The translations under genes were made by a program, and so were the position numbers. Of a DNA stretch of 64,000 bases, positions 1 to 8,449 are shown one piece after another. This DNA is from 20CM-2-55-15 sp964633285 (GTDB lineage: Bacteria; Acidobacteriota; Terriglobia; 20CM-2-55-15): the NCBI GenBank assembly GCA_964633285.1, contig CAZWGA010000001.1, forward strand, positions 190,933 through 254,932, given 5' to 3'. A model generated the notes under the pieces. It was not told where the DNA came from. It did no database searches and saw only the letters and a list, made by a program, of their open reading frames with translations. Numbering within the stretch: the first letter of the stretch is position 1; each line of letters opens with the position of its first letter.

Positions 1-1
1 T

Positions 2-301
2 AAGATGAGCACGGACCTCCAGCGCATGAACGACGATTTCCAAAAAGAGCTCGCCGACAAACAGCAGGAATACTTCCGGCCCATCGCCGACAGAGCTCAG
101 AAGGTTCTCCAGGCTTACTCGGCGGAGAATGGATTCGGCGTTGTGTTTGATCTCTCCAGCCAGGCCAACAGCATCGTTCACTGGTCCGATGTGGCCGATA
201 TCACCACCGAGATCATTCGTCGCGTCGATGCCGAAGCCCTGAAAGCGCCGGCGCCTTCTGCAACTGCGCCGAAGACGTCCGAGCCTGCAAAAAAGCCGTA
301 A
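2..301 (+). CDS. skp: Skp/OmpH-family periplasmic chaperone, C-terminal fragment
   Basis: The reading frame is open to the left edge of the window, so only the last roughly 99 residues are present and the ATG at 5 is probably internal. The visible part is a charged helical stretch (MNDDFQKELADKQQEYF) followed by a segment like the body of Skp, which holds unfolded outer-membrane proteins in the periplasm. A tail rich in Ala, Pro and Lys ends the protein. Its place directly before fabZ and lpxA matches the common bamA-skp-lpxD-fabZ-lpxA order, although lpxD is not between them here. The call rests on this context plus the coiled-coil character; the signal peptide lies outside the window. Confidence 0.6.
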   Translation, partial: KMSTDLQRMNDDFQKELADKQQEYFRPIADRAQKVLQAYSAENGFGVVFDLSSQANSIVHWSDVADITTEIIRRVDAEALKAPAPSATAPKTSEPAKKP

Positions 302-306
302 TTCCT

Positions 307-372
307 CGGCAGGGAACCAAATACCTAAATAGCAGCAGATTTCCCCTATTTAGGTGATTTGGTTCCCTGCCG
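307..372. repeat. Long near-perfect inverted repeat between skp and fabZ
   Basis: Bases 307-332 and 346-372 are reverse complements over about 26 bp with one extra G in the right arm, around a 13-nt loop. It fills nearly all the gap between the two genes and ends 23 nt before the fabZ start. There is no T-run after the stem, so it is not a classical terminator. It could be a processing or stability hairpin in the operon mRNA, or a member of a palindromic repeat family; the same kind of element occurs elsewhere in the window with different sequence. Confidence 0.8.
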
Positions 373-395
373 TGGAATTTCCCTCAAGATTCTCT

Positions 396-836
396 ATGGA
401 ACTGCGCATCGCTGAGATCATGCGGATCCTTCCGCATCGGTATCCATTTCTCCTGGTGGATCGCGTCATCGAAGTCGAACCGGACAAGCGCATTGTCGCG
501 CTTAAAAATGTTTCCATTAATGAACCGTTTTTCAACGGTCATTTTCCTGGCGCGCCTGTGATGCCTGGAGTTCTGACGATTGAAGCGATGGCGCAGGCCG
601 GTGCGATTCTGGGGTTACTCGAGAAGAACGCTGATTTGAGCAAGACGCTGGTTTATTTCCTTGGGATCGATGAAGCGAAGTTCCGGCGGCCGATTGTGCC
701 GGGCGATCAGATGCGAATTGTTGTCGAAGTCCTTCGGCGGAAAGCGATCGTCTGGAAAATGAAAGGCCAGGTATATGTCGGACCGGATCTCGCTGCGGAA
801 GCAATCCTGCTTTCCTCGATAGGCCGGCAACCGTGA
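396..836 (+). CDS. fabZ: 3-hydroxyacyl-ACP dehydratase FabZ
   Basis: FabZ dehydrates 3-hydroxyacyl-ACP to trans-2-enoyl-ACP in type II fatty acid synthesis. The frame opens at 354, but the ATG at 396 gives MELRIAEIMRILPHRYPF, the usual N-terminus, and a 146-residue protein of normal length. With this start the catalytic pair is His49 in GHFPGAPVMPGV and Glu63 in TIEAMAQAG, the same numbering as in Pseudomonas FabZ, and the extra upstream codons overlap the hairpin at 307-372. The stop overlaps the lpxA GTG start, so the two are probably translated together and draw on the same 3-hydroxyacyl-ACP pool. Confidence 0.96.
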   Translation: MELRIAEIMRILPHRYPFLLVDRVIEVEPDKRIVALKNVSINEPFFNGHFPGAPVMPGVLTIEAMAQAGAILGLLEKNADLSKTLVYFLGIDEAKFRRPIVPGDQMRIVVEVLRRKAIVWKMKGQVYVGPDLAAEAILLSSIGRQP

Positions 837-1603
837 TCCATCCTTCGGCGATTGTGAGTTCCGAAGCTGAAATCGGGGCGAATGTCCATATTGGTCCTTA
901 TTGCCGCGTCGAAAGACGGGTCCGCATCGGGGATGATTGCCGATTGGAATCGCACATTGTTGTTGAGGGACCTGCAACCATCGGCAACAACAATCAGTTT
1001 TATCCTTTCGGAACCATTGGACTCCAGCCGCAGGATCTCAAGTTCGCGGGTGAAGAAACGTCGCTCATGATCGGCGATCACAACGTCTTTCGCGAATATG
1101 TCAACGTGCATCGCGGAACAAAAGGCGGCGGAGGATGTACTCGAATCGGCAGCCACAACTTCCTGATGGCGTATGCGCACGTCGGGCATGACAGCGTTAT
1201 CGGAAACCATATCATCATGGCGAATGCGGCAACGTTGGCCGGCCATGTCGTGATTGAGGATCATGCGACGATCGGCGCCTTTTCCGGCGTTCATCAATTC
1301 TGCCGTGTTGGCACGCATGGATATGTCGGTGGTTACAGTGTCATTACGAAAGATGTACTGCCGTACTCCAAAACGGTAAGCGAACGCAGCACTCAGTCGT
1401 ACGGACCAAACGTCATCGGACTCGAGCGAAAAGGATTCTCGCCCGAGCAAATTGCAAACATCAAAGCGGCTTTCCGGTTGCTGCTCCAGTCCAAATTGAA
1501 CACGACACAGGCAGTAGAAGCCATCCGGTCAAAGCTGGAATCAGTCGAAGTGCAGACCATCGTGGATTTCATCGAGTCGTCGAGTCGTGGCGTCATTAAA
1601 TAA
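833..1603 (+). CDS. lpxA: Acyl-ACP--UDP-N-acetylglucosamine O-acyltransferase LpxA
   Basis: First enzyme of lipid A synthesis, transferring a 3-hydroxyacyl chain from ACP to the 3-position of UDP-GlcNAc in the cytoplasm. The 256-residue protein begins at a GTG inside the fabZ stop and shows the left-handed beta-helix hexapeptide pattern from residue 1 (HPSAIVSSEAEIGANVHIGP) to about 190, then a helical C-terminal domain. The catalytic His is His119 in AHVGHDSVIGNH, equivalent to E. coli His125, and GVHQFCRVG matches the family. Its 3' end overlaps lpxI by 17 nt. A neighbouring GnnA-like oxidoreductase raises the possibility that the natural acceptor is an amino-sugar analogue; this cannot be settled from sequence alone. 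Confidence 0.96.
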   Translation: MIHPSAIVSSEAEIGANVHIGPYCRVERRVRIGDDCRLESHIVVEGPATIGNNNQFYPFGTIGLQPQDLKFAGEETSLMIGDHNVFREYVNVHRGTKGGGGCTRIGSHNFLMAYAHVGHDSVIGNHIIMANAATLAGHVVIEDHATIGAFSGVHQFCRVGTHGYVGGYSVITKDVLPYSKTVSERSTQSYGPNVIGLERKGFSPEQIANIKAAFRLLLQSKLNTTQAVEAIRSKLESVEVQTIVDFIESSSRGVIK

Positions 1604-2402
1604 GTACGGTCTGATTGCGGGAAACGGCAAATTCCCGTTTCTGGTGCTGGAAGCCGCCCGAAGCCAGGGAATCGACATGATTGTTGCGGCAATCAGGGAA
1701 GAGACCTTTCCTGAGATTGAACAGCACGCGAAGACGGTCCATTGGATGTCGCTGGGTCAGTTGGGAAAGCTGATCAAGACATTCAAATCCGAAGGCGTGA
1801 ATCACGCGATCATGGCAGGGCAGGTAAAGCACAAGCAGATTTTCAGCTCCATTGTGCCGGACTTGAAAATGATTCAACTTCTTGCGAGCCTTGCGACCAA
1901 GAACACGGATTCGCTGATTGGCGGTGTGGCAAAAATGCTTGAAGCTGAGGGAATTCAATTGATGGATTCCACGCACTTCCTTCGGCCGCTGCTGCCCGAT
2001 CCTGGTGTCCTCACAAAGCGCATCCCTTCCGCGGACGAGCAACGCGATCTGGATTACGGATACAAAATCGCCCGCGAATTAGGCCGCCTCGACCTTGGAC
2101 AGAGCGTTGTTGTCGCCGATGGAGCATGCGTGGCACTGGAAGCGATGGAAGGAACGGATGCCGTCATGGAGAGAGCTGCGTCATTGGTGAGCGGCAGGCG
2201 TCTTTCGGCGGTCAAGTTGGCGAAACCCGGTCAGGACCTGCGTTTTGATGTGCCCGTGATCGGTCCGGCAACAGTGCGCCTGATGGCACGTCTTAACGTG
2301 ACAGTGCTGGCTATCGAAGCTCGAAAGACCTTGATGATCGATCGTGAAGATCTGGTTCGCGAGGCGGATGGAGCGGGAATCGCGATCGTAGCGGTGGAGT
2401 AA
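1587..2402 (+). CDS. lpxI: UDP-2,3-diacylglucosamine pyrophosphatase LpxI
   Basis: LpxI hydrolyses UDP-2,3-diacylglucosamine to lipid X plus UMP and replaces LpxH in many bacteria. The 271-residue product has the N-terminal GLIAGNGKFP motif (about residues 8-17) and the C-terminal catalytic region with VALEAMEGTDAVMERA and KPGQDLRFDVPVIGP, both characteristic. The GTG at 1587 is the likely start because it immediately precedes the conserved N-terminus; this produces a 17-nt overlap with lpxA. The stop shares one base with the next ATG. Presence of LpxI and absence of LpxH in the cluster fits a non-enterobacterial lineage. Confidence 0.93.
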   Translation: MASLNKYGLIAGNGKFPFLVLEAARSQGIDMIVAAIREETFPEIEQHAKTVHWMSLGQLGKLIKTFKSEGVNHAIMAGQVKHKQIFSSIVPDLKMIQLLASLATKNTDSLIGGVAKMLEAEGIQLMDSTHFLRPLLPDPGVLTKRIPSADEQRDLDYGYKIARELGRLDLGQSVVVADGACVALEAMEGTDAVMERAASLVSGRRLSAVKLAKPGQDLRFDVPVIGPATVRLMARLNVTVLAIEARKTLMIDREDLVREADGAGIAIVAVE

Positions 2403-3325
2403 TGACGAGAGTCGCAGTCATTGGCGTCGGACATCTCGGTAAAGAACATGCGCGGCTCTACGCGGCATGCGAAGGTGTCGACCTTGCCGGTGTCGTCGAT
2501 ATTCTCAAACCGCGCGCCGAGGAGATTGCAGCGTTGCACAACACCCGGCCTTTCACGGACTACCACGACATTCTCGGTAAAGTGGATGCGGTCAGTCTCG
2601 CGGTACCGACGGCCGATCACGCCCGCATCGGTGTAGCGCTCCTCGAAAACGGAATTGATGTTCTTGTCGAGAAACCCATCGCATCCACGAGCGAAGATGC
2701 GCAGGCCCTCATCGATGCGGCATCACGCAATGACCGGATTCTGCAGATCGGCCATGTCGAGCGTTTTAATCCCGCCGTCATCGCTGCGCGGGAAGCAGCA
2801 ACGCGTCCGCAGTTTTTTGAGATCCACAGGTTGGCGGCCTTCTCGCCGAGGAGTCTCGACATCGATGTCGTTCTCGACCTGATGATCCACGATATCGATA
2901 TTGTCCTGAGCCTTGTTCCTTCTCGCGTGAGCGAAGTCCGCGCAGTCGGAATCCCGATTCTTTCCCAGAAGGCCGACATCGCTAACGCTCGAGTGGAATT
3001 TGAAGATGGCTGTGTCGCGAATTTCACCGCGAGCCGGGTCAGCTTCGAGAAGACGCGCAAGCTGAGATTTTTCCAGCCGCACGATTACATTTCTATAGAC
3101 TACGCAAGCCAGACCGGACTCATGGTTTCGCTGCGAATGGGGCGCGTTATCGAGCGAAAGCTTGAACCGCTCCAGCAGGAACCTTTGAAGCTCGAAATTG
3201 AAAGTTTTCTGCGTAGTGTGCAAAAGCGTGAAAGGCCCGTCGTTTCTGGAGAAGACGGGCTTCGCGCTCTCGAACTGGCGACGCGCATTAACGCTGCCAT
3301 CGCCGAACGACTTGTGTTACGTTGA
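2402..3325 (+). CDS. Gfo/Idh/MocA-family oxidoreductase in the lpx operon (GnnA-like candidate)
   Basis: A 307-residue NAD(P)-dependent sugar oxidoreductase. The Rossmann nucleotide-binding motif is VIGVGHLGKEHARLY (residues 6-20), the conserved EKPIA is at 90-94 with the likely catalytic Lys91, and HVERFNPAV follows. It starts on the last base of the lpxI stop codon, so it is in the operon. Known relatives beside lpxA include GnnA, which oxidises the 3-OH of UDP-GlcNAc so that GnnB can aminate it, giving amide-linked lipid A. No GnnB aminotransferase lies next to it here, so the substrate stays open; the family call is firm, the GnnA role is inference. Confidence 0.85.
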   Translation: MTRVAVIGVGHLGKEHARLYAACEGVDLAGVVDILKPRAEEIAALHNTRPFTDYHDILGKVDAVSLAVPTADHARIGVALLENGIDVLVEKPIASTSEDAQALIDAASRNDRILQIGHVERFNPAVIAAREAATRPQFFEIHRLAAFSPRSLDIDVVLDLMIHDIDIVLSLVPSRVSEVRAVGIPILSQKADIANARVEFEDGCVANFTASRVSFEKTRKLRFFQPHDYISIDYASQTGLMVSLRMGRVIERKLEPLQQEPLKLEIESFLRSVQKRERPVVSGEDGLRALELATRINAAIAERLVLR

Positions 3326-3354
3326 GCCTGAGCGGGAAAGCGGAATTGTAAAAA

Positions 3355-4344
3355 ATGTTGTTTGAAAAAGAAGAGAACGTCGAGCTTCAACCGCGGAGAA
3401 CGAAAACCCTCCTGATCTCCATCGGGATTCATGCGATTTTGCTGATTTTTGTGGCTTTGAATCCGGATCTGCTCACAACCGCGCCCAAACGAATCGTTCG
3501 AATCATGGGGCAGGATTACGATCTCAGTAAACAACAGCTCACTGAACTCGTGGTGCCGCCGGATTCCCTGCGCTCGAAGGCGCAGCCTCCTGCCGAACCT
3601 CTCGTCCAGCCGCCCGTTCCGAAGCCGGAAGTTCAACCGCTGCAGCCACCACCTCCTCCGCCTCCTCCACCACAGACGCCGCCGCCGATCATTGGTCCGG
3701 AGGATGTCCTCAAGGAAGGTGCGCGTCCTGATGCTCAGCCGAAGGCCTCGCGGGGAGATACAACGGAACAGGCTCGAGCCGGCGCCGGCGCGGCGGAGCC
3801 TCCGAAGCCGGAACCTCAGCCGAAGCCTCCTCAGCAGCAGGCCGAGAACAGAACACAGATTGCCCAGAATTCCAACCCCAATGCCTTGCGGCTGCCGAGC
3901 CTGGCGGACAGCGCCAACAGAATCATCAATCAAACGAACGACGAAGCGCGCCGCCGGATTTCGCAGGGACCGCACACGGGAATACCGAGTGTTCAAGAGG
4001 ATCCGAATTTCTCGACCGAGGATCCTACGATACTGTCCGATACGCGAGGCTATGACTTCGGACCTTACATGAATCAAGTCGTCAATCGCGTCAGAGTGAA
4101 TTGGTATTCGTCCATTCCCGAGATCGCTCGCCTGGGCAAGAAGGGCCGTGTCGTATTTATTTTCACCATTACCAAGAACGGCACGGTTGAGAATCTAAGG
4201 CTTGTTGCCAATTCCGGAACAGTTGCGTTGGATCGGGCCGCCGAGGGCGCCATCACTCTGTCGAATCCGTTTGCGAAACTCCCTGCAGGCTTTGACGGCG
4301 ATCAACTGGTCCTCCAGTTCACGTTTTTGTATAACATTAGGTAA
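3355..4344 (+). CDS. TonB-family energy-transducing protein
   Basis: A 329-residue protein with one N-terminal membrane helix (about residues 17-38), a long proline-rich periplasmic stretch (about 75-135, with runs of eight and more prolines) and a C-terminal TonB_C domain (about 240-329; VNRVRVNWYSSIPEIARLGK, GRVVFIFTITKNGTVENLRL). This is the build of TonB, which couples ExbBD proton-motive energy to outer-membrane receptors. The membrane helix keeps a His (GIHAILLIF), as in TonB. No exbB or exbD is nearby. The ATG at 3355 lies 29 nt after the previous gene. It could serve the Oar-like receptor at 38435-41743 or other receptors. Confidence 0.88.
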   Translation: MLFEKEENVELQPRRTKTLLISIGIHAILLIFVALNPDLLTTAPKRIVRIMGQDYDLSKQQLTELVVPPDSLRSKAQPPAEPLVQPPVPKPEVQPLQPPPPPPPPPQTPPPIIGPEDVLKEGARPDAQPKASRGDTTEQARAGAGAAEPPKPEPQPKPPQQQAENRTQIAQNSNPNALRLPSLADSANRIINQTNDEARRRISQGPHTGIPSVQEDPNFSTEDPTILSDTRGYDFGPYMNQVVNRVRVNWYSSIPEIARLGKKGRVVFIFTITKNGTVENLRLVANSGTVALDRAAEGAITLSNPFAKLPAGFDGDQLVLQFTFLYNIR

Positions 4345-6110
4345 TGCGCCGGACGATCCCCGTCCTCCTGGCAATCATCGTTGCGGGCGCGGGTATAAAA
4401 CCCGCGGCTACATATGCGGTCAAGTATGTAGTCGCGGGCTATACGCCCGCGACCGGTGAGCCTACGGTTCGCATCGGGCTGTCACAAAATGCCCCCACAG
4501 TCAGCGTCAGTTCCGCGGCATTTTTCCTCATTCAGCAAACCCGCACGCGAACAGCGAAGTTCTCGATGGCGCTGGCTGTTGACCCTGCAGCCGCAACCCG
4601 AACGGTCTCACGCGCAGATCTGCAATATCGGGCGATCGTCGAGCTTGATGCCGGCCGGATTCTCGTGCTGCCGAAGAATGCCAGGATTCGGATCCAGCCC
4701 GGCAACGACGCTTTGCTTGAGGTTGACAATCGAACGTATCGAGGAGCCATCGAAGTCTTTGGCAATTCGCGCAACACTTTTACTGTCGTTGACGAACTGC
4801 CGCTCGAAAAATATTTGCTTGGGGTTGTTCCAAGTGAACTGAGTCCGACCACTTTTGGAGCGATTGAAGCGCTGAAGGCGCAGGCAGTGGCAGCCCGCAC
4901 GTACATTGTTCGCAACATGGGACAGTACAGGAATGAAGGCTACGACATCTGCGCGAGCGACAACTGTCAGGTATACCTTGGAGAGGGTTCCGAGAATCCG
5001 CTGTCAACTCAGGCGGTCATGGAAACCGAGGGAGTGATCGCCACGTATCGCGATCAGCCGATCAATGCACTCTACAGTTCGACGTGCGGAGGCCGTACGG
5101 AAGACGCGCAGAATATTTTCGAGGAGAAGGTTCCTTACCTTGTTTCGGTCATGTGTGAATACAAGCATCCCGAGCCGCGCGCGTTCTCCACGTCTCGATC
5201 GTTTCCCGATTGGAAGGATGCGGTTCTTTCAGTCGCCGGAGTTTCAAATTTCACCGAAGCCCGCCGCTTCATGGGACTGCCGGGACAAGGAGAGCCGCGA
5301 GCGAATGACGCCGCGACGCTATCGTCATTTGTCCGCCAGGCATTCTATCCCTCAGTCATAACCGCCTCCGATTCGGGTTTTGTAACGGAGCAGGGCATCC
5401 TGCCGGCCGCGGGAACCATCTCCACAAAAGAAATCCTCTTTCGTCTCATCGAAAAGAAGAATGCTTTTGAATGGCAGCAGGGCATTCTCGTGTCCTGGGA
5501 TGGAAACGTGATGAAGCTCACAGTCGGCGGACAACCGAAGGAGTTTCGTTTGAGTCCGGATGCGCCGATCTATCAGCGAATCGGAGACGACCGTTTGCCG
5601 ATGCGTCAAGGGGCGTGGCTTGGCGGGGAACTGATTGATTTCCGCGCGTCCAACGAGACTATTCAGATGCTTGCTTATCGCATCAACTTCGCCAATCCCG
5701 CGGCGGATCGTTATTCCCGCCTTGCGCTGTGGCAGGTGCACAAGACTCGTCAGGAGCTTGATACGGCGTTCAAACCGCTCAATATCGGCGACATTCAGGA
5801 TGTGCGCGTCCTCGAACGCGGACCATCCGAGCGCGCGGTCACTTCGGAAATCGCGGGATCCGGCGGCCGCCGCACCGTGCGGGCCCTCCGATTGCGCTCA
5901 TTGCTCGGATTGCGTGACAGTTTGTTTTCATTCGATGTCGAGCGTAATTCCCGCGGCGACGTCCTGGGGATGATGTTCTACGGGCGAGGATGGGGGCATG
6001 GTGTGGGTATGTGCCAGACGGGCGCATACGGCATGGCGCTGGATGGCGCGTCTTACGACCAAATACTCAAGAAGTACTACACCGGAATCGATCTGAAGAA
6101 ACTGTACTGA
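4344..6110 (+). CDS. SpoIID/LytB-domain peptidoglycan-acting protein
   Basis: A 588-residue secreted or membrane-anchored protein whose core matches SpoIID, a lytic transglycosylase that cuts peptidoglycan strands lacking stem peptides. Hallmarks are LEKYLLGVVPSELSP and EALKAQAVAARTYIV (about residues 153-187), LYSSTCGGRTEDAQ (about 240) and the C-terminal GRGWGHGVGMCQTGAYGMA (about 548-566). No sporulation genes are near, so a role in envelope division or remodelling is more likely. It starts on the last base of the previous stop. Odd point: residues 15-36, directly after the hydrophobic core of the signal peptide, are encoded by a palindromic repeat (4388-4451) also found in part at 12524-12551, so this part of the leader is foreign in origin. 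Confidence 0.88.
   Translation: MRRTIPVLLAIIVAGAGIKPAATYAVKYVVAGYTPATGEPTVRIGLSQNAPTVSVSSAAFFLIQQTRTRTAKFSMALAVDPAAATRTVSRADLQYRAIVELDAGRILVLPKNARIRIQPGNDALLEVDNRTYRGAIEVFGNSRNTFTVVDELPLEKYLLGVVPSELSPTTFGAIEALKAQAVAARTYIVRNMGQYRNEGYDICASDNCQVYLGEGSENPLSTQAVMETEGVIATYRDQPINALYSSTCGGRTEDAQNIFEEKVPYLVSVMCEYKHPEPRAFSTSRSFPDWKDAVLSVAGVSNFTEARRFMGLPGQGEPRANDAATLSSFVRQAFYPSVITASDSGFVTEQGILPAAGTISTKEILFRLIEKKNAFEWQQGILVSWDGNVMKLTVGGQPKEFRLSPDAPIYQRIGDDRLPMRQGAWLGGELIDFRASNETIQMLAYRINFANPAADRYSRLALWQVHKTRQELDTAFKPLNIGDIQDVRVLERGPSERAVTSEIAGSGGRRTVRALRLRSLLGLRDSLFSFDVERNSRGDVLGMMFYGRGWGHGVGMCQTGAYGMALDGASYDQILKKYYTGIDLKKLY
4388..4451. repeat. In-frame palindromic repeat inside the spoIID-like gene
   Basis: Two related 27-bp units face each other, 4388-4414 and 4425-4451, and each carries its own small palindrome of the form CGGGnnTATAnnCCCG followed by CTACATA. 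Together they can form a long hairpin. A single unit of almost the same sequence lies at 12524-12551. The element keeps the reading frame and encodes residues 15-36 of the SpoIID-like protein. Confidence 0.8.
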
Positions 6111-6125
6111 ACGAAATCATCCACG

Positions 6126-7052
6126 ATGCATCCAGTTATCGCCATCGTCGGACCGACCGCGAGCGGCAAATCCGAACTCGCATTGTCGTTGGCCGAACGT
6201 ATTTCAGGTGAAATCGTGAATTACGATTCGGTTCAGATTTTTCGGCACTTCAATATCGGAACCGCAAAGCCAGGCGCTGAAGAACTACGGCGAGTTCCCC
6301 ACCATATGATCGACATCCGCGAACCTGTCGAAGTCTTTACGGCAGGAGACTACCAGCGTGAAGCGCGCTTTGTGCTGGAAGACATTCGTGAACGCGGTAA
6401 AACACCCGTCCTTGCGGGTGGAACAGGTTTCTATCTGCGCGCGCTGACCGAAGGATTATTTGACGGGCCGGCGCGCTCCGTTTATTGGAGAAACCGATTG
6501 GAGATGCTGGCCGAACGGAAGGGTCGGCCGCATCTGCATCGGATTCTGAAGAGGCTTGATCCAGGCGCCGCGGATCGAATTGCGGAGCGGGACAAACCCA
6601 AAATCATTCGCGCCCTGGAAGTTCGTCTGGAGACCGGCCGGGCGCTTTCCACACACCTCGAAGAAAGGCCCAGGGATCCGCTCGTCGGATTCAGCGTGCA
6701 CTTTGTGGGGCTTGATCCGCCGCGGGATGAACTTTACAGACGAATCAACGAGCGCGTTTGCCGCATGTTCGATGCGGGCCTGGTTGAGGAAGTGCGGGCG
6801 TTGTTGAACCGTGGCATTCCGCCAAGCGTCAAAGCATTTGAAGCCATCGGGTACCGGCACGTGATTCCTCAGTTGGATTCCTGTATTAATTGGCAGGACA
6901 CGATTCGTATAATCCAGCGTGACACCAGGCACTATGCAAAGCGTCAAATGACATGGTTCCGCAAGCAACCTGAAGTGACGTGGTTTGATGGGCCGGGAGA
7001 TACTGAAGAGACAAAGAAGAAGGTCCATCAGTTTCTGAAACCTTTACTTTAG
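6126..7052 (+). CDS. miaA: tRNA dimethylallyltransferase MiaA
   Basis: MiaA transfers a dimethylallyl group to N6 of A37 in tRNAs reading UNN codons. The 308-residue protein has the P-loop GPTASGKS (9-16), the substrate-binding NYDSVQIFRHFNIGTAKP, the GGTGFYLRAL motif and the C-terminal IQRDTRHYAKRQMTWFRK block, all typical. Length matches the family. It begins 15 nt after the SpoIID-like gene and precedes hfq, reproducing the widespread miaA-hfq-hflX order. Confidence 0.97.
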   Translation: MHPVIAIVGPTASGKSELALSLAERISGEIVNYDSVQIFRHFNIGTAKPGAEELRRVPHHMIDIREPVEVFTAGDYQREARFVLEDIRERGKTPVLAGGTGFYLRALTEGLFDGPARSVYWRNRLEMLAERKGRPHLHRILKRLDPGAADRIAERDKPKIIRALEVRLETGRALSTHLEERPRDPLVGFSVHFVGLDPPRDELYRRINERVCRMFDAGLVEEVRALLNRGIPPSVKAFEAIGYRHVIPQLDSCINWQDTIRIIQRDTRHYAKRQMTWFRKQPEVTWFDGPGDTEETKKKVHQFLKPLL

Positions 7053-7093
7053 CGCCGGGCGGCCCGTCTGGCCCGCCGCTCTTGTTAATTTTT
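7052..7093 (+). terminator. Terminator-like hairpin in the hfq leader
   Basis: Bases 7052-7060 pair with 7071-7079 in eight of nine positions (one C-C mismatch) around a 10-nt loop, followed by a T-rich stretch ending in five Ts at 7089-7093. It sits between the miaA stop and the hfq start and could partly terminate or attenuate read-through. The T-run is offset from the stem, so activity is uncertain. Confidence 0.4.
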
Positions 7094-7104
7094 AGGGAGT
7101 TCCT

Positions 7105-7386
7105 ATGGAAAACAAAGCGCCTTCCCAGAATATCCAGGATGTTTACCTCAATACCGTCCGTCGCGACAAAGCGCCCGTCACCGTATTCCTCATCAGCGGC
7201 GTAAAATTGATCGGTAAAATCAAAGGATTCGATAAGTACTCGGTCATTCTTGAAGCCAATAATCAGGAACAATTGATCTTCAAACACGCTATATCGACGG
7301 TCACCACGGCCAAGACGGTTGCCGCTCCGCCGCCTCCGCCACCGGCTCCTTTGCCCCAGACCGCAACAACTGAACACAGATCGTAA
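7105..7386 (+). CDS. hfq: RNA chaperone Hfq
   Basis: Hexameric Sm-like protein that pairs small RNAs with mRNAs. The 93-residue product has the Sm1 region (NIQDVYLNTVRRDKAPVTVF to GFDKYSVILE) with the rim arginines in TVRRDK, and the Sm2 signature IFKHAISTV with the proximal-face Lys-His pair. After about residue 70 comes a short Pro-rich tail (APPPPPPAPLPQ) unlike the flexible tail of E. coli Hfq. An AGGGAG ribosome site precedes the ATG at 7105. Gene order with miaA and hflX supports the call. Confidence 0.97.
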   Translation: MENKAPSQNIQDVYLNTVRRDKAPVTVFLISGVKLIGKIKGFDKYSVILEANNQEQLIFKHAISTVTTAKTVAAPPPPPPAPLPQTATTEHRS

Positions 7387-7414
7387 AAAGACGAGGATCG
7401 GGCTCACCTAACAA

Positions 7415-8449
7415 ATGGAAAACGCAATATTGGTCGGTACTCACGCGTTGGATGAATTGCGTGAACTGGCCACATCGGCAGGTGCGCGAATCATCGACGA
7501 GATGATTCAACATCGCGATCGGCCCGATCCGGCGACGTTTATCGGCAAAGGAAAAGTCGAAGAACTCCGGGAAGAAATCCTCGTCGAAGGCGTCAACGTC
7601 GTTATCTTCGACGATGAGCTTTCACCAAGCCAGGCCAAGAACCTCGAAGAGGCCCTGGAGACAAAGGTTGTCGACCGGACAGGTCTGATTCTTGACATCT
7701 TTTCTCGCAGAGCCCGCACTAAAGAGGGAAAGCTTCAAGTGGAACTTGCTCAATTGGAATATCGCCTCACGCGTCTGGCGGGTTACCGGGAGTATCTGTC
7801 GCGCCTCGGCGGCGGCATCGGTACTCGCGGTCCGGGTGAAACAAAACTGGAAATGGACCGGCGGCAGATTCGACATCGTATCAGCACGCTGAAGCGAGAC
7901 ATCGAACAGATTCGCAAACATCGCCATCTCCATCGGGAACGCCGCCGCAAAGATCAGTTGCCTCTGGTTTCTCTGGTTGGCTACACGAATGCAGGAAAAT
8001 CAACGTTGTTTCGCGCCTTGTCCAAAGAGGATACGTTGGTTTCCAGCCGGCTGTTTTCAACACTGGATACGTTGATTCGCCGGATTCAACTGGGCCGTCA
8101 CGTGCCAATTCTGGTTTCCGATACGGTTGGATTCATTCGAAAATTACCTCATCAACTGGTCTCGGCTTTTCGAGCCACGCTGGAAGAGGTCGTGGAATCC
8201 GACTTGATTCTGCATGTGATTGATATTTCCGATCCGGCCTGGACCGCGAAACAGGAAGTTGTGTCAGGAGTGTTAAAAGAGATCGGCGCAGGCGGCCATC
8301 CGGTACTGACTGTCTACAACAAAGTCGATTTGGTTCGAGAATTGCCGGTCTTTGATTCTGGCGGCATGTTGGTTTCGGCTGCAACCGGCGCGGGTCTTGA
8401 AGGTCTGGTCACCGAAATCGTGCATCGTGTGAGTCCCGTTCGCGTATGA
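7415..8449 (+). CDS. hflX: Ribosome-associated GTPase HflX
   Basis: HflX binds the 50S subunit and splits or rescues stalled ribosomes. In 344 residues it shows the N-terminal HflX domain with the glycine-rich segment LGGGIGTRGPGETKLE (131-146), an Arg/Lys-rich helix (150-180), the G1 loop GYTNAGKST (189-197), the G3 region SDTVGFIRKLPHQLV and the G4 motif YNKVD. It is shorter than the 426-residue E. coli protein mainly because the C-terminal extension is missing, as in many bacteria. Its stop overlaps the next gene by 4 nt. Confidence 0.96.
   Translation: MENAILVGTHALDELRELATSAGARIIDEMIQHRDRPDPATFIGKGKVEELREEILVEGVNVVIFDDELSPSQAKNLEEALETKVVDRTGLILDIFSRRARTKEGKLQVELAQLEYRLTRLAGYREYLSRLGGGIGTRGPGETKLEMDRRQIRHRISTLKRDIEQIRKHRHLHRERRRKDQLPLVSLVGYTNAGKSTLFRALSKEDTLVSSRLFSTLDTLIRRIQLGRHVPILVSDTVGFIRKLPHQLVSAFRATLEEVVESDLILHVIDISDPAWTAKQEVVSGVLKEIGAGGHPVLTVYNKVDLVRELPVFDSGGMLVSAATGAGLEGLVTEIVHRVSPVRV

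Noticed and set aside
3100..4077. 325-residue minus-strand frame, Arg-rich
   Set aside because: Antisense to the 3' end of the oxidoreductase and the TonB-like gene; composition is the mirror of proline-rich coding DNA and no domain is present.
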